Positions 39,019 through 48,358 are shown, counted from the stretch's first letter. The stretch is 64,000 nt of DNA from Novosphingobium sp. G106 (GCF_019075875.1 NZ_JAHOOZ010000001.1:1922001-1986000); one strand, 5' to 3'. Translations and numbers: made by a program. The notes: generated by a model from the sequence alone, not told the origin.

Positions 39019-39894
39019 ATGACCGCAGCTCCAGCCAGCTCTGAAAAGTTGGTCCGCTACGAAGACCCCGCACCCGGGGTCGCGCGCGTCGTCCTCGCTC
39101 GCGCGGACAAGCACAATTCGCTCAATCCCGCGCTGATCTTCCAGATCAACGAAGCCTTCGACCGCGCCCTGCGCGACGACAGCGTCAAGGTGATCATCCT
39201 TGCCGCAGACGGCCGTAACTTCTCGGCCGGGCACGACATCGCTGACACGGTCGAAGAGTATCAGCAGGCCATGCAGGACTCGAGCCCCGGCGTCTCGACC
39301 TGGAGCGGTTTCAAGGAGCCTGGCGCGCATGGCTGGTATGCGGCGGAGAAGGAAGGCTATCTCGAGAGCGCTCGGCGCATCCGCAACAATTCGAAGCCGA
39401 CGATTTGCGCGGTACAAGGCAAGTGCATCGCGGGTGCACTCATCTATGCCTGGGTCTGCGACATCATCATCGCGGCCGACAATGCGCTGTTCTCCGATCC
39501 GGTGGTGAACTTCGGCGTCTCGGGCGTCGAATGGCTGGCGCATCCTTGGGAACTGGGCGCGCGCAAGGCCAAGGAGTTCCTGTTCACCGCCGATGCCTGG
39601 GACGCGGAGGAAGCGCATAGGCTCGGCATGGTCAACCACGTCGTCCCGCTCGATGAACTGGAAAGCTTTACCCTCGCCATGGCGCAGAAAATCGCCGCCA
39701 AGCCGGCTTTCGCGCTCAAGCTGGCCAAGGAAGCGGTCAACAAGACGCTCGACATCCAGGGTCAGATGAACGCGATCGACCAGGCCTTCTCGCTGCACCA
39801 CCTCTGCCACCAGCAGAACTTCCGCCTGTTCGGTTACGGCATGGACACCTCGAACTTGCCGGCCATGGCGAGCGCCCCGAAGAAGACGGACTAG
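39019..39894 (+). CDS. Enoyl-CoA hydratase/isomerase homologue, paralogue of 27969
   Basis: A 291-residue crotonase-fold protein (VVLARADKHNSLNPAL, GRNFSAGHDIADT, QGKCIAGALIYAWVCD). It shares with the protein at 27969 the SAGHDI motif, the AWVCD stretch and GVEWLAH, and like it lacks Glu at both classic catalytic positions. The two are therefore members of one subfamily with an atypical active site. I chose ATG 39019 because AAGGA lies upstream. It follows the hydrolase gene by 58 bp. Confidence 0.82.
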   Translation: MTAAPASSEKLVRYEDPAPGVARVVLARADKHNSLNPALIFQINEAFDRALRDDSVKVIILAADGRNFSAGHDIADTVEEYQQAMQDSSPGVSTWSGFKEPGAHGWYAAEKEGYLESARRIRNNSKPTICAVQGKCIAGALIYAWVCDIIIAADNALFSDPVVNFGVSGVEWLAHPWELGARKAKEFLFTADAWDAEEAHRLGMVNHVVPLDELESFTLAMAQKIAAKPAFALKLAKEAVNKTLDIQGQMNAIDQAFSLHHLCHQQNFRLFGYGMDTSNLPAMASAPKKTD

Positions 39895-39998
39895 AGAATC
39901 AGCCGCTGCGGCGCTGAGGAGTACCCAGTTTCAAATTATATGCAGCAAGGGCGGGACCTCGCCGCCGCCCAATCGTTCGCTCAAGTAAGGAACAGCCG

Positions 39999-40406
39999 AT
40001 GCACACCGAAATTCAGATTCTGGCACTCGGTGCATTGTTGCTGCTCGTACACGTTTTCGCGGCGGCAATCGTGAAGACACGCCAATATGGCTCGGGCTGG
40101 AACATGGGCGCGCGCGATGAGACCCTACCGCCCATGGAACCGCTGCCCGGGCGTTTGGTGCGCGCTCAGGCGAACTTTCTCGAGACCTTTCCCATCGCGA
40201 TAGTAGCATTGATCGGCGTCGTCGTTGCCGGCCGGACAAGCCAACTCACCGAAATTGGCGGCTGGGTGTGGCTGGCTGCCCGGGTGATCTACCTACCGCT
40301 TTACGCGCGCGGCATTCCGAAGATCAGAACAGTCGTCTTTCTCGTCAGCCTTGTCGGCCTTGGTCTGGTTCTCTTCCCGCTGCTGGGCCTTTACGCCCTG
40401 CGATAG
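39999..40406 (+). CDS. MAPEG family membrane protein
   Basis: A 135-residue protein with four predicted transmembrane helices and the MAPEG family stretch GRLVRAQANFLETFPIAI, plus Arg/Tyr residues in RVIYLPLYARGI. MAPEG proteins include microsomal glutathione transferases and related integral membrane enzymes. It could detoxify electrophilic intermediates such as epoxides or quinones with glutathione (inference). AAGGAAC ribosome-binding site 8 bp before the start. The 103 bp after it are convergent with the kinase gene. Confidence 0.85.
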   Translation: MHTEIQILALGALLLLVHVFAAAIVKTRQYGSGWNMGARDETLPPMEPLPGRLVRAQANFLETFPIAIVALIGVVVAGRTSQLTEIGGWVWLAARVIYLPLYARGIPKIRTVVFLVSLVGLGLVLFPLLGLYALR

Positions 40407-40509
40407 CGAGCCCATTACGCGCGGCGGCCGCTGTTGCAGGAGCGCTCTGTTTGGAGGTTGCTGAAACTCTCGATGGCGCGATGGTCCCGCCCATGCCTCG
40501 GTCAGGTTG

Positions 40510-41581
40510 TTATCCTACTCGGCACCGCTCCATCGCCTCTCGCGCCAGGGCAGCGAGCCGGGGAAAGGCAGCCGCGCGGTCACTGGCGTGAGCCGAGGAG
40601 GCCGTGCCTCGCAGGACGCGGCCTTTGATCCCGTGGAAGATCGCCGCGAGGCGAAAGAAGTTGAACGCCAGGTAGAAGTTCCAGTTCTCGATATGGCGCC
40701 GGCCGGTGCGCCGGCAGTAGGCGTCGACAAATTCGGCCTCGTTTGGCAGTCCAAGGGCGGCGGGATCCATTCCCCCTAGCCCCGCCACTATGTCGGGGGG
40801 GCATCCGATACATCATCGCGTGATAGGCAAAATCAGCAAGGGGATGGCCCAGCGTAGAGAGCTCCCAGTCGAGGACAGCCAGAACGCGAGGCTCGGTGGG
40901 ATGGAAGATCATGTTGTCGCAGCGAAAATCGCCGTGGACGACGCGGCTTTCATCGCCGCCTGGGATGTTGCCCGGCAGCCATCCGATCAGCGCATCCATG
41001 TCGTCGTTACGTCCGGCAAGCTCGTCTGCCAGATATTGTCGCGACCAACGGGCGATCTGACGGGCGAAGTAGTTGCCCGGTTTGCCGTAGTCGCCGAGGC
41101 CTATGCCTTGCGGATCGTAGCTGTGGAGCAGCGCTATGGTCTCATTCATCGCATCGAAGTAGCGCCGCCGTTCCTCGCAGGCGACCTCGGGAAATGCCGC
41201 GTTCCAGAAGATGCGGCCTTCGACCATTTCCATGACGAAGAACCATGTGCCAATGACCGCATCATCGGCGCACAGGCCATATACCTTAGCGACCGGAAAG
41301 CCCGCAGCACCGAGCTTTGAAAGCACGAGCGCTTCGCGGTCGACGGCGTGAGCGCCGGGCAGGAGCTCGCCGGGCGGCTTGCGACGCAGGACGTATTTCC
41401 GCGCGGGCGTGATCAGCTGGTAGGTCGGGTTCGATTGACCGCCCTTGAATTGGCGGACTTCCAGCGGGCCCTGGTAACCCTCGACATTGACTGCCATCCA
41501 CGTCGCCAGCGCGGCCTCGTCGAAGCCGTAGCCCTCGCGGACCGGATCGGTGCCCGAATTGGCAGCGGTCAGATCGCTCAT
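40510..41581 (-). pseudogene. APH-type kinase partner of ACAD10/11-like dehydrogenase, frameshifted at a G7 run
   Basis: Two frames together encode an aminoglycoside-phosphotransferase-fold kinase. The N-lobe (VRQFKGGQSNPTYQL, YVLRRKP) and catalytic loop VVHGDFRCDNMIFH with LDWE are in one frame; the last 92 residues (GLGGMDPAALGLPN onward) are in another. Removing one G from 40795-40801 joins them as YRMPPDIVAGLGGMDP to give 356 residues. It overlaps the dehydrogenase stop by 4 bp. The same two activities are fused in mammalian ACAD10/ACAD11 and adjacent in the LvaA/LvaC levulinate system, where the kinase phosphorylates a 4-hydroxyacyl-CoA. That role is inferred here. Confidence 0.8.
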
Positions 41582-42783
41582 TGCGCCAAGTGTCCTTGGC
41601 CCTGCTTCCAGTCGCGCTTGATCTTCTTGGCGAGGCTCCATTTGTGGACCTCGGTCGGGCCATCGTAGATGCGAAACGCGCGGATCTCGCGGTAGACCTG
41701 CTCGACGATCGTCTTGTCGGTGACGCCGAGCCCGCCCATGACCTGGACGCAGCGATCGGCGATGCGCTGCAAGGCCTCGCTGACCGCAACCTTGGCCATC
41801 GAGCTTTCCGCCGTGCCGAGCGAGCCCGTGTCTAGAACGCCCGCGCACCAGTCGATCATCAGCTCGCATTGCTTCAATTCGATCAGGTTCTCTGCGAGCA
41901 TGAAGCCGACCCCTTCGTGGTCGATCAGCGGCTTGCCGAAGGCCTCGCGGCGGCAGGCATAGTCGGTGGCGATCTCCTGCGCGCGGATGCAGCAACCGAG
42001 CCAGCGCATGCAGTGCGACAGGCGCGCAGGGGAGAGGCGCACCTGGGCATATTTGAATCCTTCGCCGGCCTCGCCCAGCATCTGGTCGGCGGGCACGCGC
42101 AGGCCGTCAATCGTCAGCGTGGCGTGGCCGCCGGGCATCGAGTTGTCGATCGTGTTCGGGATGCTTTCGATGCGGATTGCCGGATCGGGTAGATCGACCA
42201 GGAACATGCAGGCGCCCTCCTCGGCTTTCGCCATGACGATGCCGACCTTGGCGCCGAGGAAGCCGGTGATGAAGGTTTTGCGCCCCTCGACTAGCCAGTA
42301 GTTGCCGTCGCGGCGGCACGTGGTCTTCATCATCGACGGGTCGGACCCTGCGCCCTGCCAGTCGGCCGGCTCAGTCATCAGGAAGGCCGAACGGGCGCGG
42401 CCTTCGACCAAAGGCTTCAGGAACTTCTCCTGGATCGCGGGACTGCCGACCTTGCCGAGCAGGTACATGTTGCCTTCGTCGGGAGCGTTGGTGTTGCAGG
42501 CGAGCGGCCCCAGCGGGGACAGGCCCGAGCGGATCAACACGATCGCGGTCTCGCGCTGGCTCAGGTGGCCGCCGCCCGCCAGGATATGCGGGCTGAGCAC
42601 GCCGGCGGCGCGGGCCTTCTCCTTCATCTCGAAGACCAGCGCGTCGGTCGGCGCCCCGTGATGGTCGCGGCGCGGATCCTGCTCGTAGGGCACGACAACT
42701 TCACGGACGAAAGCCTCGACCTTGTCGGCAATTTCCATGGCACGCTGCGTCATAGGGCCAAAGTTCTCACAAGGATTGTCCAT
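41578..42783 (-). CDS. Acyl-CoA dehydrogenase, ACAD10/11 (LvaC) type
   Basis: A 401-residue dehydrogenase with ACAD11-like landmarks: LMTEPADWQGAGSDPSMM, VEGRKTFITGFLGAK, REAFGKPLIDHEGVGFMLAE, and the C-terminal IYDGPTEVHKWSLAKKI. Enzymes of this type work with an APH-fold kinase: the phosphorylated 4-hydroxyacyl-CoA loses phosphate and is rearranged so that beta-oxidation can proceed. The kinase gene follows with a 4-bp overlap and an SDR precedes with a 17-bp overlap. An ordinary dehydrogenase function cannot be excluded. Confidence 0.85.
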   Translation of the reverse strand: MDNPCENFGPMTQRAMEIADKVEAFVREVVVPYEQDPRRDHHGAPTDALVFEMKEKARAAGVLSPHILAGGGHLSQRETAIVLIRSGLSPLGPLACNTNAPDEGNMYLLGKVGSPAIQEKFLKPLVEGRARSAFLMTEPADWQGAGSDPSMMKTTCRRDGNYWLVEGRKTFITGFLGAKVGIVMAKAEEGACMFLVDLPDPAIRIESIPNTIDNSMPGGHATLTIDGLRVPADQMLGEAGEGFKYAQVRLSPARLSHCMRWLGCCIRAQEIATDYACRREAFGKPLIDHEGVGFMLAENLIELKQCELMIDWCAGVLDTGSLGTAESSMAKVAVSEALQRIADRCVQVMGGLGVTDKTIVEQVYREIRAFRIYDGPTEVHKWSLAKKIKRDWKQGQGHLAQ

Positions 42784-43528
42784 CGTCGATAGTGATGACC
42801 GAGCCCGTCATCGCGGACGAGGCGTCGGAGCAGAGGTGGAGCACCATCGCGTCGAGAGATTCGATCGGTTGCAGGCGCTTGCGCGGGAAGCTGGCGATCT
42901 GCGCCTTGCCGCCCTCGCTGGCGAACCATTCGCCCGCCATCTCGGTCAGGATGAAACCGGGCTGGATGACGTTGACGTTGATCCCGCTACGCAGCCATTC
43001 GCCCGCGAGGTTGCGCCCGAGGCTCGCCACCGCCGCCTTGCTCGCGCAATACATGACCTCGCCTTTGATCGGCGCTTCGGCACCGAACGAGCCAATGAAG
43101 AGGATGCGCCCCTTACCAGTTTCTCGGCTACCGGAGGCGATGAGGCGCTTGGCACCTTCGCGCGCTGTCAGGAAGGCGCCGAGGACATTGGTATCGAGGA
43201 TGCCGGCCAGGGCCTCAGCGCCAATTTCGATCGAGCGGCCAGGCGACGATACTCCGGCATTGGCGATTATCGTGTCGATGGTACCGAGCGCGGCCTCTGC
43301 CGCATCATAGCCTGCGCGGACCGAGGCCTCGTCGGTAACGTCCATCGCGATCGCGACTGCTTCGCCCCCCACCGCGCGCAGTTCCTCCGCCAGCTCTTTT
43401 ACGCGCTCTTTGCGACGCGCCGCGAGAGCCACCCGCGCGCCTGCGCGCGACGCGAGCCGGGCGAAGTGCGCGCCAAAGCCCGAGGAGGCTCCGGTGATGA
43501 GTACCGCGCGCCCGGAGAGTTCGTTCAT
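42767..43528 (-). CDS. Short-chain dehydrogenase/reductase
   Basis: A 253-residue classical SDR: TGASSGFG, ARR after beta-2 (suggesting NADP), NAGVSSPG, IGSFGAEAPIKGEVMYCASK with Ser/Tyr/Lys, and PGFILTEMA. Its stop lies 17 bp inside the dehydrogenase gene, so the two are tightly linked. A keto/hydroxy conversion before or after kinase-dehydrogenase processing is plausible: in levulinate catabolism a reductase makes the 4-hydroxyacyl-CoA that the kinase uses. Confidence 0.88.
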   Translation of the reverse strand: MNELSGRAVLITGASSGFGAHFARLASRAGARVALAARRKERVKELAEELRAVGGEAVAIAMDVTDEASVRAGYDAAEAALGTIDTIIANAGVSSPGRSIEIGAEALAGILDTNVLGAFLTAREGAKRLIASGSRETGKGRILFIGSFGAEAPIKGEVMYCASKAAVASLGRNLAGEWLRSGINVNVIQPGFILTEMAGEWFASEGGKAQIASFPRKRLQPIESLDAMVLHLCSDASSAMTGSVITIDDGQSL

Positions 43529-43568
43529 CGATTTTCCTTATCCGTTCGCGCAGCGATTTGCCCGGTGA

Positions 43569-44249
43569 TCAGAACACTTCGTACATTAAGGCGGCCCGCC
43601 GGCTGGGATCGTCGATACGCCCGACTTCGTCACGGGCAATCGTTGCCATCCCCTCGGCGTCGCTGCAGCTGTGAAGGAAAGCGAAACGATCTGCCCAGGT
43701 GAGATTGTCGTATGCATCGTATTCCACTGGAGAAACGCCAAACGCCGCGGCCGCTTCATCGCTTGCGGTTTGGTCGACATGAACTTGGTCGTAGGCCAAC
43801 AAGCCTTCTCCAAGGACGGGGATCGCGATCTTCGAGTGTTGGTTGAACCACCACTCACGAAATTTCTGAGAGGTCGTGCCAGGGAAACGCCGGAACGCCA
43901 GCGACAGAACAGTGCCCCCTTGTCGCACCGGCACCATGGAGAACATCGGCCCGATCATGATCTCAAGAGAGGACGGCTCCGCCAGTTTTTCGAGCAGTGG
44001 CCGCAGGCCGGCAACGAATGCGGGCACCTCCGTCAACTGGGTCTCTGCAAATGTTGCTTCGACAGCACCATCCACGCGTCGCCCACCCGTGACGAGATCG
44101 GGATGGAGATCGGCCACCCCTATGCGAAGCGGCATTGCCTGCGCAGCCGCGCGGATGGGGTCGCCGACGCGCTTGAGCCCCTCTTCTAGCGCCGGAATAT
44201 CCCCGCCGCGCGCATCGAACATCAGTGCAAGGCGCCAATAATCAGGCAC
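43569..44249 (-). CDS. Two-domain EthD (dimeric alpha/beta barrel) protein
   Basis: A 226-residue protein from a GTG at 44249 with GAGAGG upstream; a longer reading to 44330 would start inside the regulatory region. The second half is EthD-like (TSQKFREWWFNQHSKIAI, LLAYDQVHVD, EYDAYDNLTWADR). The first half (YWRLALMFDARGGDIPALEE) looks like a degenerate repeat of the same barrel. EthD proteins occur in ether, terpenoid and steroid catabolic clusters; biochemical functions are mostly unknown. It leads the minus-strand unit EthD-SDR-ACAD-kinase. Confidence 0.7.
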   Translation of the reverse strand: MPDYWRLALMFDARGGDIPALEEGLKRVGDPIRAAAQAMPLRIGVADLHPDLVTGGRRVDGAVEATFAETQLTEVPAFVAGLRPLLEKLAEPSSLEIMIGPMFSMVPVRQGGTVLSLAFRRFPGTTSQKFREWWFNQHSKIAIPVLGEGLLAYDQVHVDQTASDEAAAAFGVSPVEYDAYDNLTWADRFAFLHSCSDAEGMATIARDEVGRIDDPSRRAALMYEVF

Positions 44250-44315
44250 GGCAATCCTCTCAAAACCGCCGGACACGGCGCAAAATCCCTTGCTGCCTAT
44301 GCCGCACATCAATAA

Positions 44316-44331
44316 AATGCAACGATGCAAT
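44316..44331. promoter_or_regulatory. Candidate operator variant (site C)
   Basis: AATGCA-ACGA-TGCAAT, the repeated element with a 4-bp spacer. It lies in the divergent promoter between the EthD gene (start 44249) and the aldehyde dehydrogenase (start 44474), upstream of two operons with related contents. Confidence 0.45.
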
Positions 44332-44473
44332 TACTTTATTGCATCACGGTTCCGATTCATCTTAGGGCCGCATTTGAAGAGCGGAAACTGGCACGCAGAT
44401 CGAGCGTCGCGACACATCCTTGCGAAGCTCCCCGCGCCCCAATCGTCCGACGGACACGAGCAGGAGAGTATTG

Positions 44474-45958
44474 ATGGCGACTGCAGCAACCCGGCGTGGC
44501 CATGTCCGCAATCCACGAGCCTTGTTCATCGGGGGCATCTGGGTTGAGCCTTCCGCACAAACGACGTTCGACGTAGTCGACAGCGCTACCGAGGAGGTAT
44601 TTCTCGCGGTAGCCGAAGCACAGGCTCAGGACATCGATGACGCCGTTGCCGCAGCGCGCCAAGCCTTCGATGCTGGTCCGTGGCCGCGGATGAGTCCGGT
44701 GGAACGAGGCGTCTGGCTGAACCGGCTTGCCGATGCATGGGAGGCGCGCAGTGAAGCGCTGGCAGATACCTGGGCCCTCGAATCGGGCGTGCTGCGCTCG
44801 CTCTCGCTCCACGCCGCCAAGGGTGTGGCGGAGGTTTTTCGCTACTACGCGGGCCTGGGCGAGAGTTTCGCATGGGAGGAGAAGCATACTTCGACGATGG
44901 GACAGCCCGCCCTGCTGGTGCGCGAACCGGTGGGCGTGGTCGCGGCAATCATTCCCTGGAATGCGCCCCATTCGCTGATGGCCTATAAGGTTGCGGCCGC
45001 GCTCATCGCCGGTTGCACCGTCATCATCAAAGCGTCGCCCGAAGCGCCGGCCTCGCCCTATTTCATGGCAGAGATCTGCGAAGAGGTCAGTCTGCCCGCC
45101 GGTGTTGTCAACGTGCTCACGGCTGACCGCGATGTGTCGGAGCTTCTGGTCCGCAATCCTGGCGTCGACAAAGTGAGCTTCACCGGATCGACAGCTGCAG
45201 GCCGCAAGATCGCGGCGATCTGCGGCTCGCGGATCGCCCGTGTCACGCTCGAACTTGGCGGAAAATCGCCGGCGTTGATCCTTGACGACTATGATGTCGG
45301 CAAGGCGGCAACCTCGATAGCGCGCTATGCCCCGCTCATGACCGGACAGGTCTGCTCGTCTTTGACCCGCATAATCGTCAGCGCGAAGCGCCACGATGAA
45401 TTCCTCGATGCGCTCTCCAGCGCGTTTGGAAGTCTGAAGGTTGGTGATCCGTTCGATCCGGAGAGCCAGATGGGGCCACTGGCAATGGAACGTCAACGCG
45501 ATCGGATCGAGAGCCTCATCGCGCAGGCGAAATTGGAGGGCGCCCGGCTCGCGACCGGCGGCGGACGTCCATCACATCTCAATCGCGGATATTTCATCGA
45601 ACCGACCGTGTTCGGCAACGTCGACAATAATTCGACCATCGCGCGCGAGGAGATTTTCGGTCCTGTTTTGAGCGTGATTCCCGCCATGAGCGAGGAACAG
45701 GCGATCGAGATCGCCAACGACACGATCTACGGTTTGAACAGCACCGTTTTCACCAACGATCCCGAACGCGCCTATGCTGTCGGCCGCCAGCTCCGTGCCG
45801 GCACAGTGGGTCACAATGGATTCAAGACAGATTTCGGCATCGCATTCGGCGGTTTCAAGCAATCGGGTCTTGGCCGAGAGGGCGGGATCGAGGGGCTGCA
45901 CCCCTATCTCGAGGCAAAGACCATGATCTTCGAAAGTGCGCCTCGCGCGGCGCTGTAA
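44474..45958 (+). CDS. NAD(P)-dependent aldehyde dehydrogenase
   Basis: A 494-residue ALDH: VAAIIPWNAPHSLMAYKVA, SFTGSTAAGR for the cofactor, VTLELGGKSPALI with the catalytic Glu, and GQVCSSLTRIIV with the catalytic Cys. The C-terminal EEIFGPVLSVIP and FGGFKQSGLGREGG are complete. It oxidises an aldehyde to an acid, which a ligase of this operon could then activate. AGGAGAG precedes ATG 44474. It leads the operon ALDH-BVMO-SDR-thiolase-ligase, with the next ATG 2 bp after its stop. Confidence 0.92.
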   Translation: MATAATRRGHVRNPRALFIGGIWVEPSAQTTFDVVDSATEEVFLAVAEAQAQDIDDAVAAARQAFDAGPWPRMSPVERGVWLNRLADAWEARSEALADTWALESGVLRSLSLHAAKGVAEVFRYYAGLGESFAWEEKHTSTMGQPALLVREPVGVVAAIIPWNAPHSLMAYKVAAALIAGCTVIIKASPEAPASPYFMAEICEEVSLPAGVVNVLTADRDVSELLVRNPGVDKVSFTGSTAAGRKIAAICGSRIARVTLELGGKSPALILDDYDVGKAATSIARYAPLMTGQVCSSLTRIIVSAKRHDEFLDALSSAFGSLKVGDPFDPESQMGPLAMERQRDRIESLIAQAKLEGARLATGGGRPSHLNRGYFIEPTVFGNVDNNSTIAREEIFGPVLSVIPAMSEEQAIEIANDTIYGLNSTVFTNDPERAYAVGRQLRAGTVGHNGFKTDFGIAFGGFKQSGLGREGGIEGLHPYLEAKTMIFESAPRAAL

Positions 45959-45959
45959 G

Positions 45960-47624
45960 ATGGCACGGGTGGCGCGAGAAATCGAAACAGATGTTGTTAT
46001 CATCGGGGCGGGATTCAGCGGACTTTACGCCCATTACCGCCTTCGTAGCCTGGGCTTGTCCCTGACAGGATTCGAGGCGGGCCCCGATGTCGGTGGGGTC
46101 TGGTACTGGAACCGATACCCTGGCGCTCGCTGTGATGTCGAAAGCCTCGATTATTGCTATTCCTTTTCCCCTGACCTTCTCGACGAGTGGCGCTGGAGCG
46201 AGCGCTATGCAACCCAGCCCGAAATCCTCAGCTACATCGAACATGTCGCCCAGCGGTTCGACCTGCGCCGCGACATTGCCTTCGATGCCAGAGTGGTCTC
46301 GGCCCGATACGACGAGCGCGCGCAGCGCTGGACCGTCGAGACCAATCGCGGTCACCGGGTCTCGGCGCGTTTCGTCATTGCTGCCAGTGGTTGTCTGTCC
46401 GAACCCAAAGCGCCCGAATTCGAGGGCCTGGAGGATTTCGCCGGGCAATGGGTCCAAACATCGCTTTGGCCAGCCGAAGACGTGCAGTTTGCCGGCAAGC
46501 GCGTCGCCGTGATCGGCACCGGTTCGTCGGGTATCCAGTCGATACCGTTGATTGCGCAGACAGCGGGACATCTTACGGTGTTCCAGCGCACGCCAAACTA
46601 CACGCTGCCCGCCCGCAATGCTCCGATCGATCCTGACTATGAGGCACGGGTGCGCGCCGACTACACGGCGCATACGGCGCGCAATAAGCTGACCAAGGGT
46701 GGTACGCAGTCGCGCCTTGCCACTGGGCTTTCCATTCATGAAGTTCCCGAGGATGAGCGGGCCAACGCCTTCGAGCACGCATGGTCTTTCGGCGGCCCCG
46801 GCATGCAGGTGCTGTACCGCGACATTCTTGCCGAGCTGCCGGCGAACGAAATTGCCGCCAATTTCGTCGCCTCCAAAATCAGCAAAATCGTCAGCGATCC
46901 CAAGACAGCGGCTTTGCTCACCCCGCGCGACTACCCTTTCGCCGCCAAACGCCTGTGTCTCGACACCGACTATTTTGCGACCTTCAACCGCGACAATGTC
47001 GAGCTCGTGGACATCAGCAGCACGCCGATCGAGCGCATAACTCCCGGCGGCGTGCAAGTTGGCGCCCGGGAGTATCCGGCTGATCTGATCGTCTTCGCCA
47101 CTGGTTTCGACGCCATGACGGGCTCGCTGCTTGCTATGAACATTGTCGGACGCGGCGGCCTAACGCTGCGCGAGCATTGGCACGATGGTCCCACCAATCA
47201 TCTCGGCTTGATGATGGCGGGGTTCCCTAATCTTTTCACTGTCAATGGGCCGGGAAGCCCTTCGGTCCTGGTGAACATGCTGGTGACAATCGAGCATCAC
47301 GTCGACTGGATTGCGCAGTGCATTGCCCACCTGCTCGGCCGCGGACTGGCAACTATCGAGCCAGACCGGCAATCCGAAGCGGCATGGTCGGAAGAAGTGC
47401 AGGCGGTCGGCGCCAAGACGCTCTATCCGCGAGCCCGGTCCTGGTACATGGGCGACAATGTGCCTGGCAAACCGCGCAAGTTCTTGGCCTATGCGGGTGG
47501 TTTCGACAATTACGCCGCGCGGTGCGCCGAAATCGCAAACGATGAATATCGGGGCTTCAACGTCGAGCCTGCTGCCGAAATTGGCTCCGGGCAAGATCAA
47601 CCCAATGGCGGGGCGCTCAAATGA
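45960..47624 (+). CDS. Type I Baeyer-Villiger monooxygenase, CHMO-like, fingerprint His replaced by Gln
   Basis: A 554-residue flavoprotein like cyclohexanone and cyclopentanone monooxygenases: FAD motif GAGFSG (16-21), GGVWYWNRYPGARCDVES, second Rossmann motif IGTGSSG, and VFATGFDAMTG. The BVMO fingerprint is FxGxxxHxxxWP; here it is FAGQWVQTSLWP at 160-171, so position 166 is Gln (codon CAA). In characterised BVMOs changing this His strongly lowers oxygenation, so rate or reaction may differ. It is followed by an SDR with a 4-bp overlap. Confidence 0.9.
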   Translation: MARVAREIETDVVIIGAGFSGLYAHYRLRSLGLSLTGFEAGPDVGGVWYWNRYPGARCDVESLDYCYSFSPDLLDEWRWSERYATQPEILSYIEHVAQRFDLRRDIAFDARVVSARYDERAQRWTVETNRGHRVSARFVIAASGCLSEPKAPEFEGLEDFAGQWVQTSLWPAEDVQFAGKRVAVIGTGSSGIQSIPLIAQTAGHLTVFQRTPNYTLPARNAPIDPDYEARVRADYTAHTARNKLTKGGTQSRLATGLSIHEVPEDERANAFEHAWSFGGPGMQVLYRDILAELPANEIAANFVASKISKIVSDPKTAALLTPRDYPFAAKRLCLDTDYFATFNRDNVELVDISSTPIERITPGGVQVGAREYPADLIVFATGFDAMTGSLLAMNIVGRGGLTLREHWHDGPTNHLGLMMAGFPNLFTVNGPGSPSVLVNMLVTIEHHVDWIAQCIAHLLGRGLATIEPDRQSEAAWSEEVQAVGAKTLYPRARSWYMGDNVPGKPRKFLAYAGGFDNYAARCAEIANDEYRGFNVEPAAEIGSGQDQPNGGALK

Positions 47625-48358
47625 CCGGGAAACTCGATGGGCGGCGCATCGTGATCACCGGGGCAGCCAGCGGGATGGGTCGCGCAATCGCCGTCTTGTT
47701 TTCGCAAGAAGGCGCCGCCTTGGCGCTGCTGGACAGGAACGAGGAAGGCGTCAAAGCAGTCGCTGCGTCTCTGTCGGCACGCGCCTACGGCTGCGACGTG
47801 GCCGACCGGCAAATGGTCAACCAGGTTGTAGAGGCCGCGGGGATGGAACTGGCCGGTCTCGACGGCGTCATCAATGCTGCCGGTATCCTCGACATCACGC
47901 CGTTCGGCGATCTCGACCCGGACAGCTGGGACCGCATGATTGGGGTCAACTTGAACGGCCCCTTCAATGTAACAAAGGCGGCGTTGCCGTTTCTGCGGCA
48001 GGCAGACCAGGCGACAATCGTGACGATCGCATCGGTCAGCGCGCTCATGCCCATGCCCGGGACCACTGGCTACTCGGCGAGCAAAGCCGGCGCTGCGATG
48101 TTCACCAAATGCCTGGCTATGGATCTGGGCCCCAACATCCGCGCCAACAGCATCTGCCCGGGCGTGATCAAGACCGAGATGACCCGTTTCCTCTGGGAGA
48201 ATCCGGAACACACAGCGCGTGCAACAGAACGGGTAGCGCTCAAACGCCTAGGGGAAACCGAAGACGTTGCCCGTGCGGCCTTATTTTTCAGCACTGAGGA
48301 TTCCGGTTTTACGACAGGCACCGAACTTCCCGTCGATGGAGGCTTTTCATGGCGCTAG
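47621..48358 (+). CDS. Short-chain dehydrogenase/reductase
   Basis: A 245-residue classical SDR: TGAASGMG, LDRN after beta-2, NAAGILDITP, IASVSALMPMPGTTGYSASK and PGVIKTEMTRF, ending GTELPVDGGFSW. It probably supplies the ketone for the BVMO or oxidises the hydroxy acid formed afterwards. Start overlaps the BVMO stop by 4 bp. The 128 bp before the next gene hold no obvious promoter or gene. Confidence 0.9.
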   Translation: MTGKLDGRRIVITGAASGMGRAIAVLFSQEGAALALLDRNEEGVKAVAASLSARAYGCDVADRQMVNQVVEAAGMELAGLDGVINAAGILDITPFGDLDPDSWDRMIGVNLNGPFNVTKAALPFLRQADQATIVTIASVSALMPMPGTTGYSASKAGAAMFTKCLAMDLGPNIRANSICPGVIKTEMTRFLWENPEHTARATERVALKRLGETEDVARAALFFSTEDSGFTTGTELPVDGGFSWR

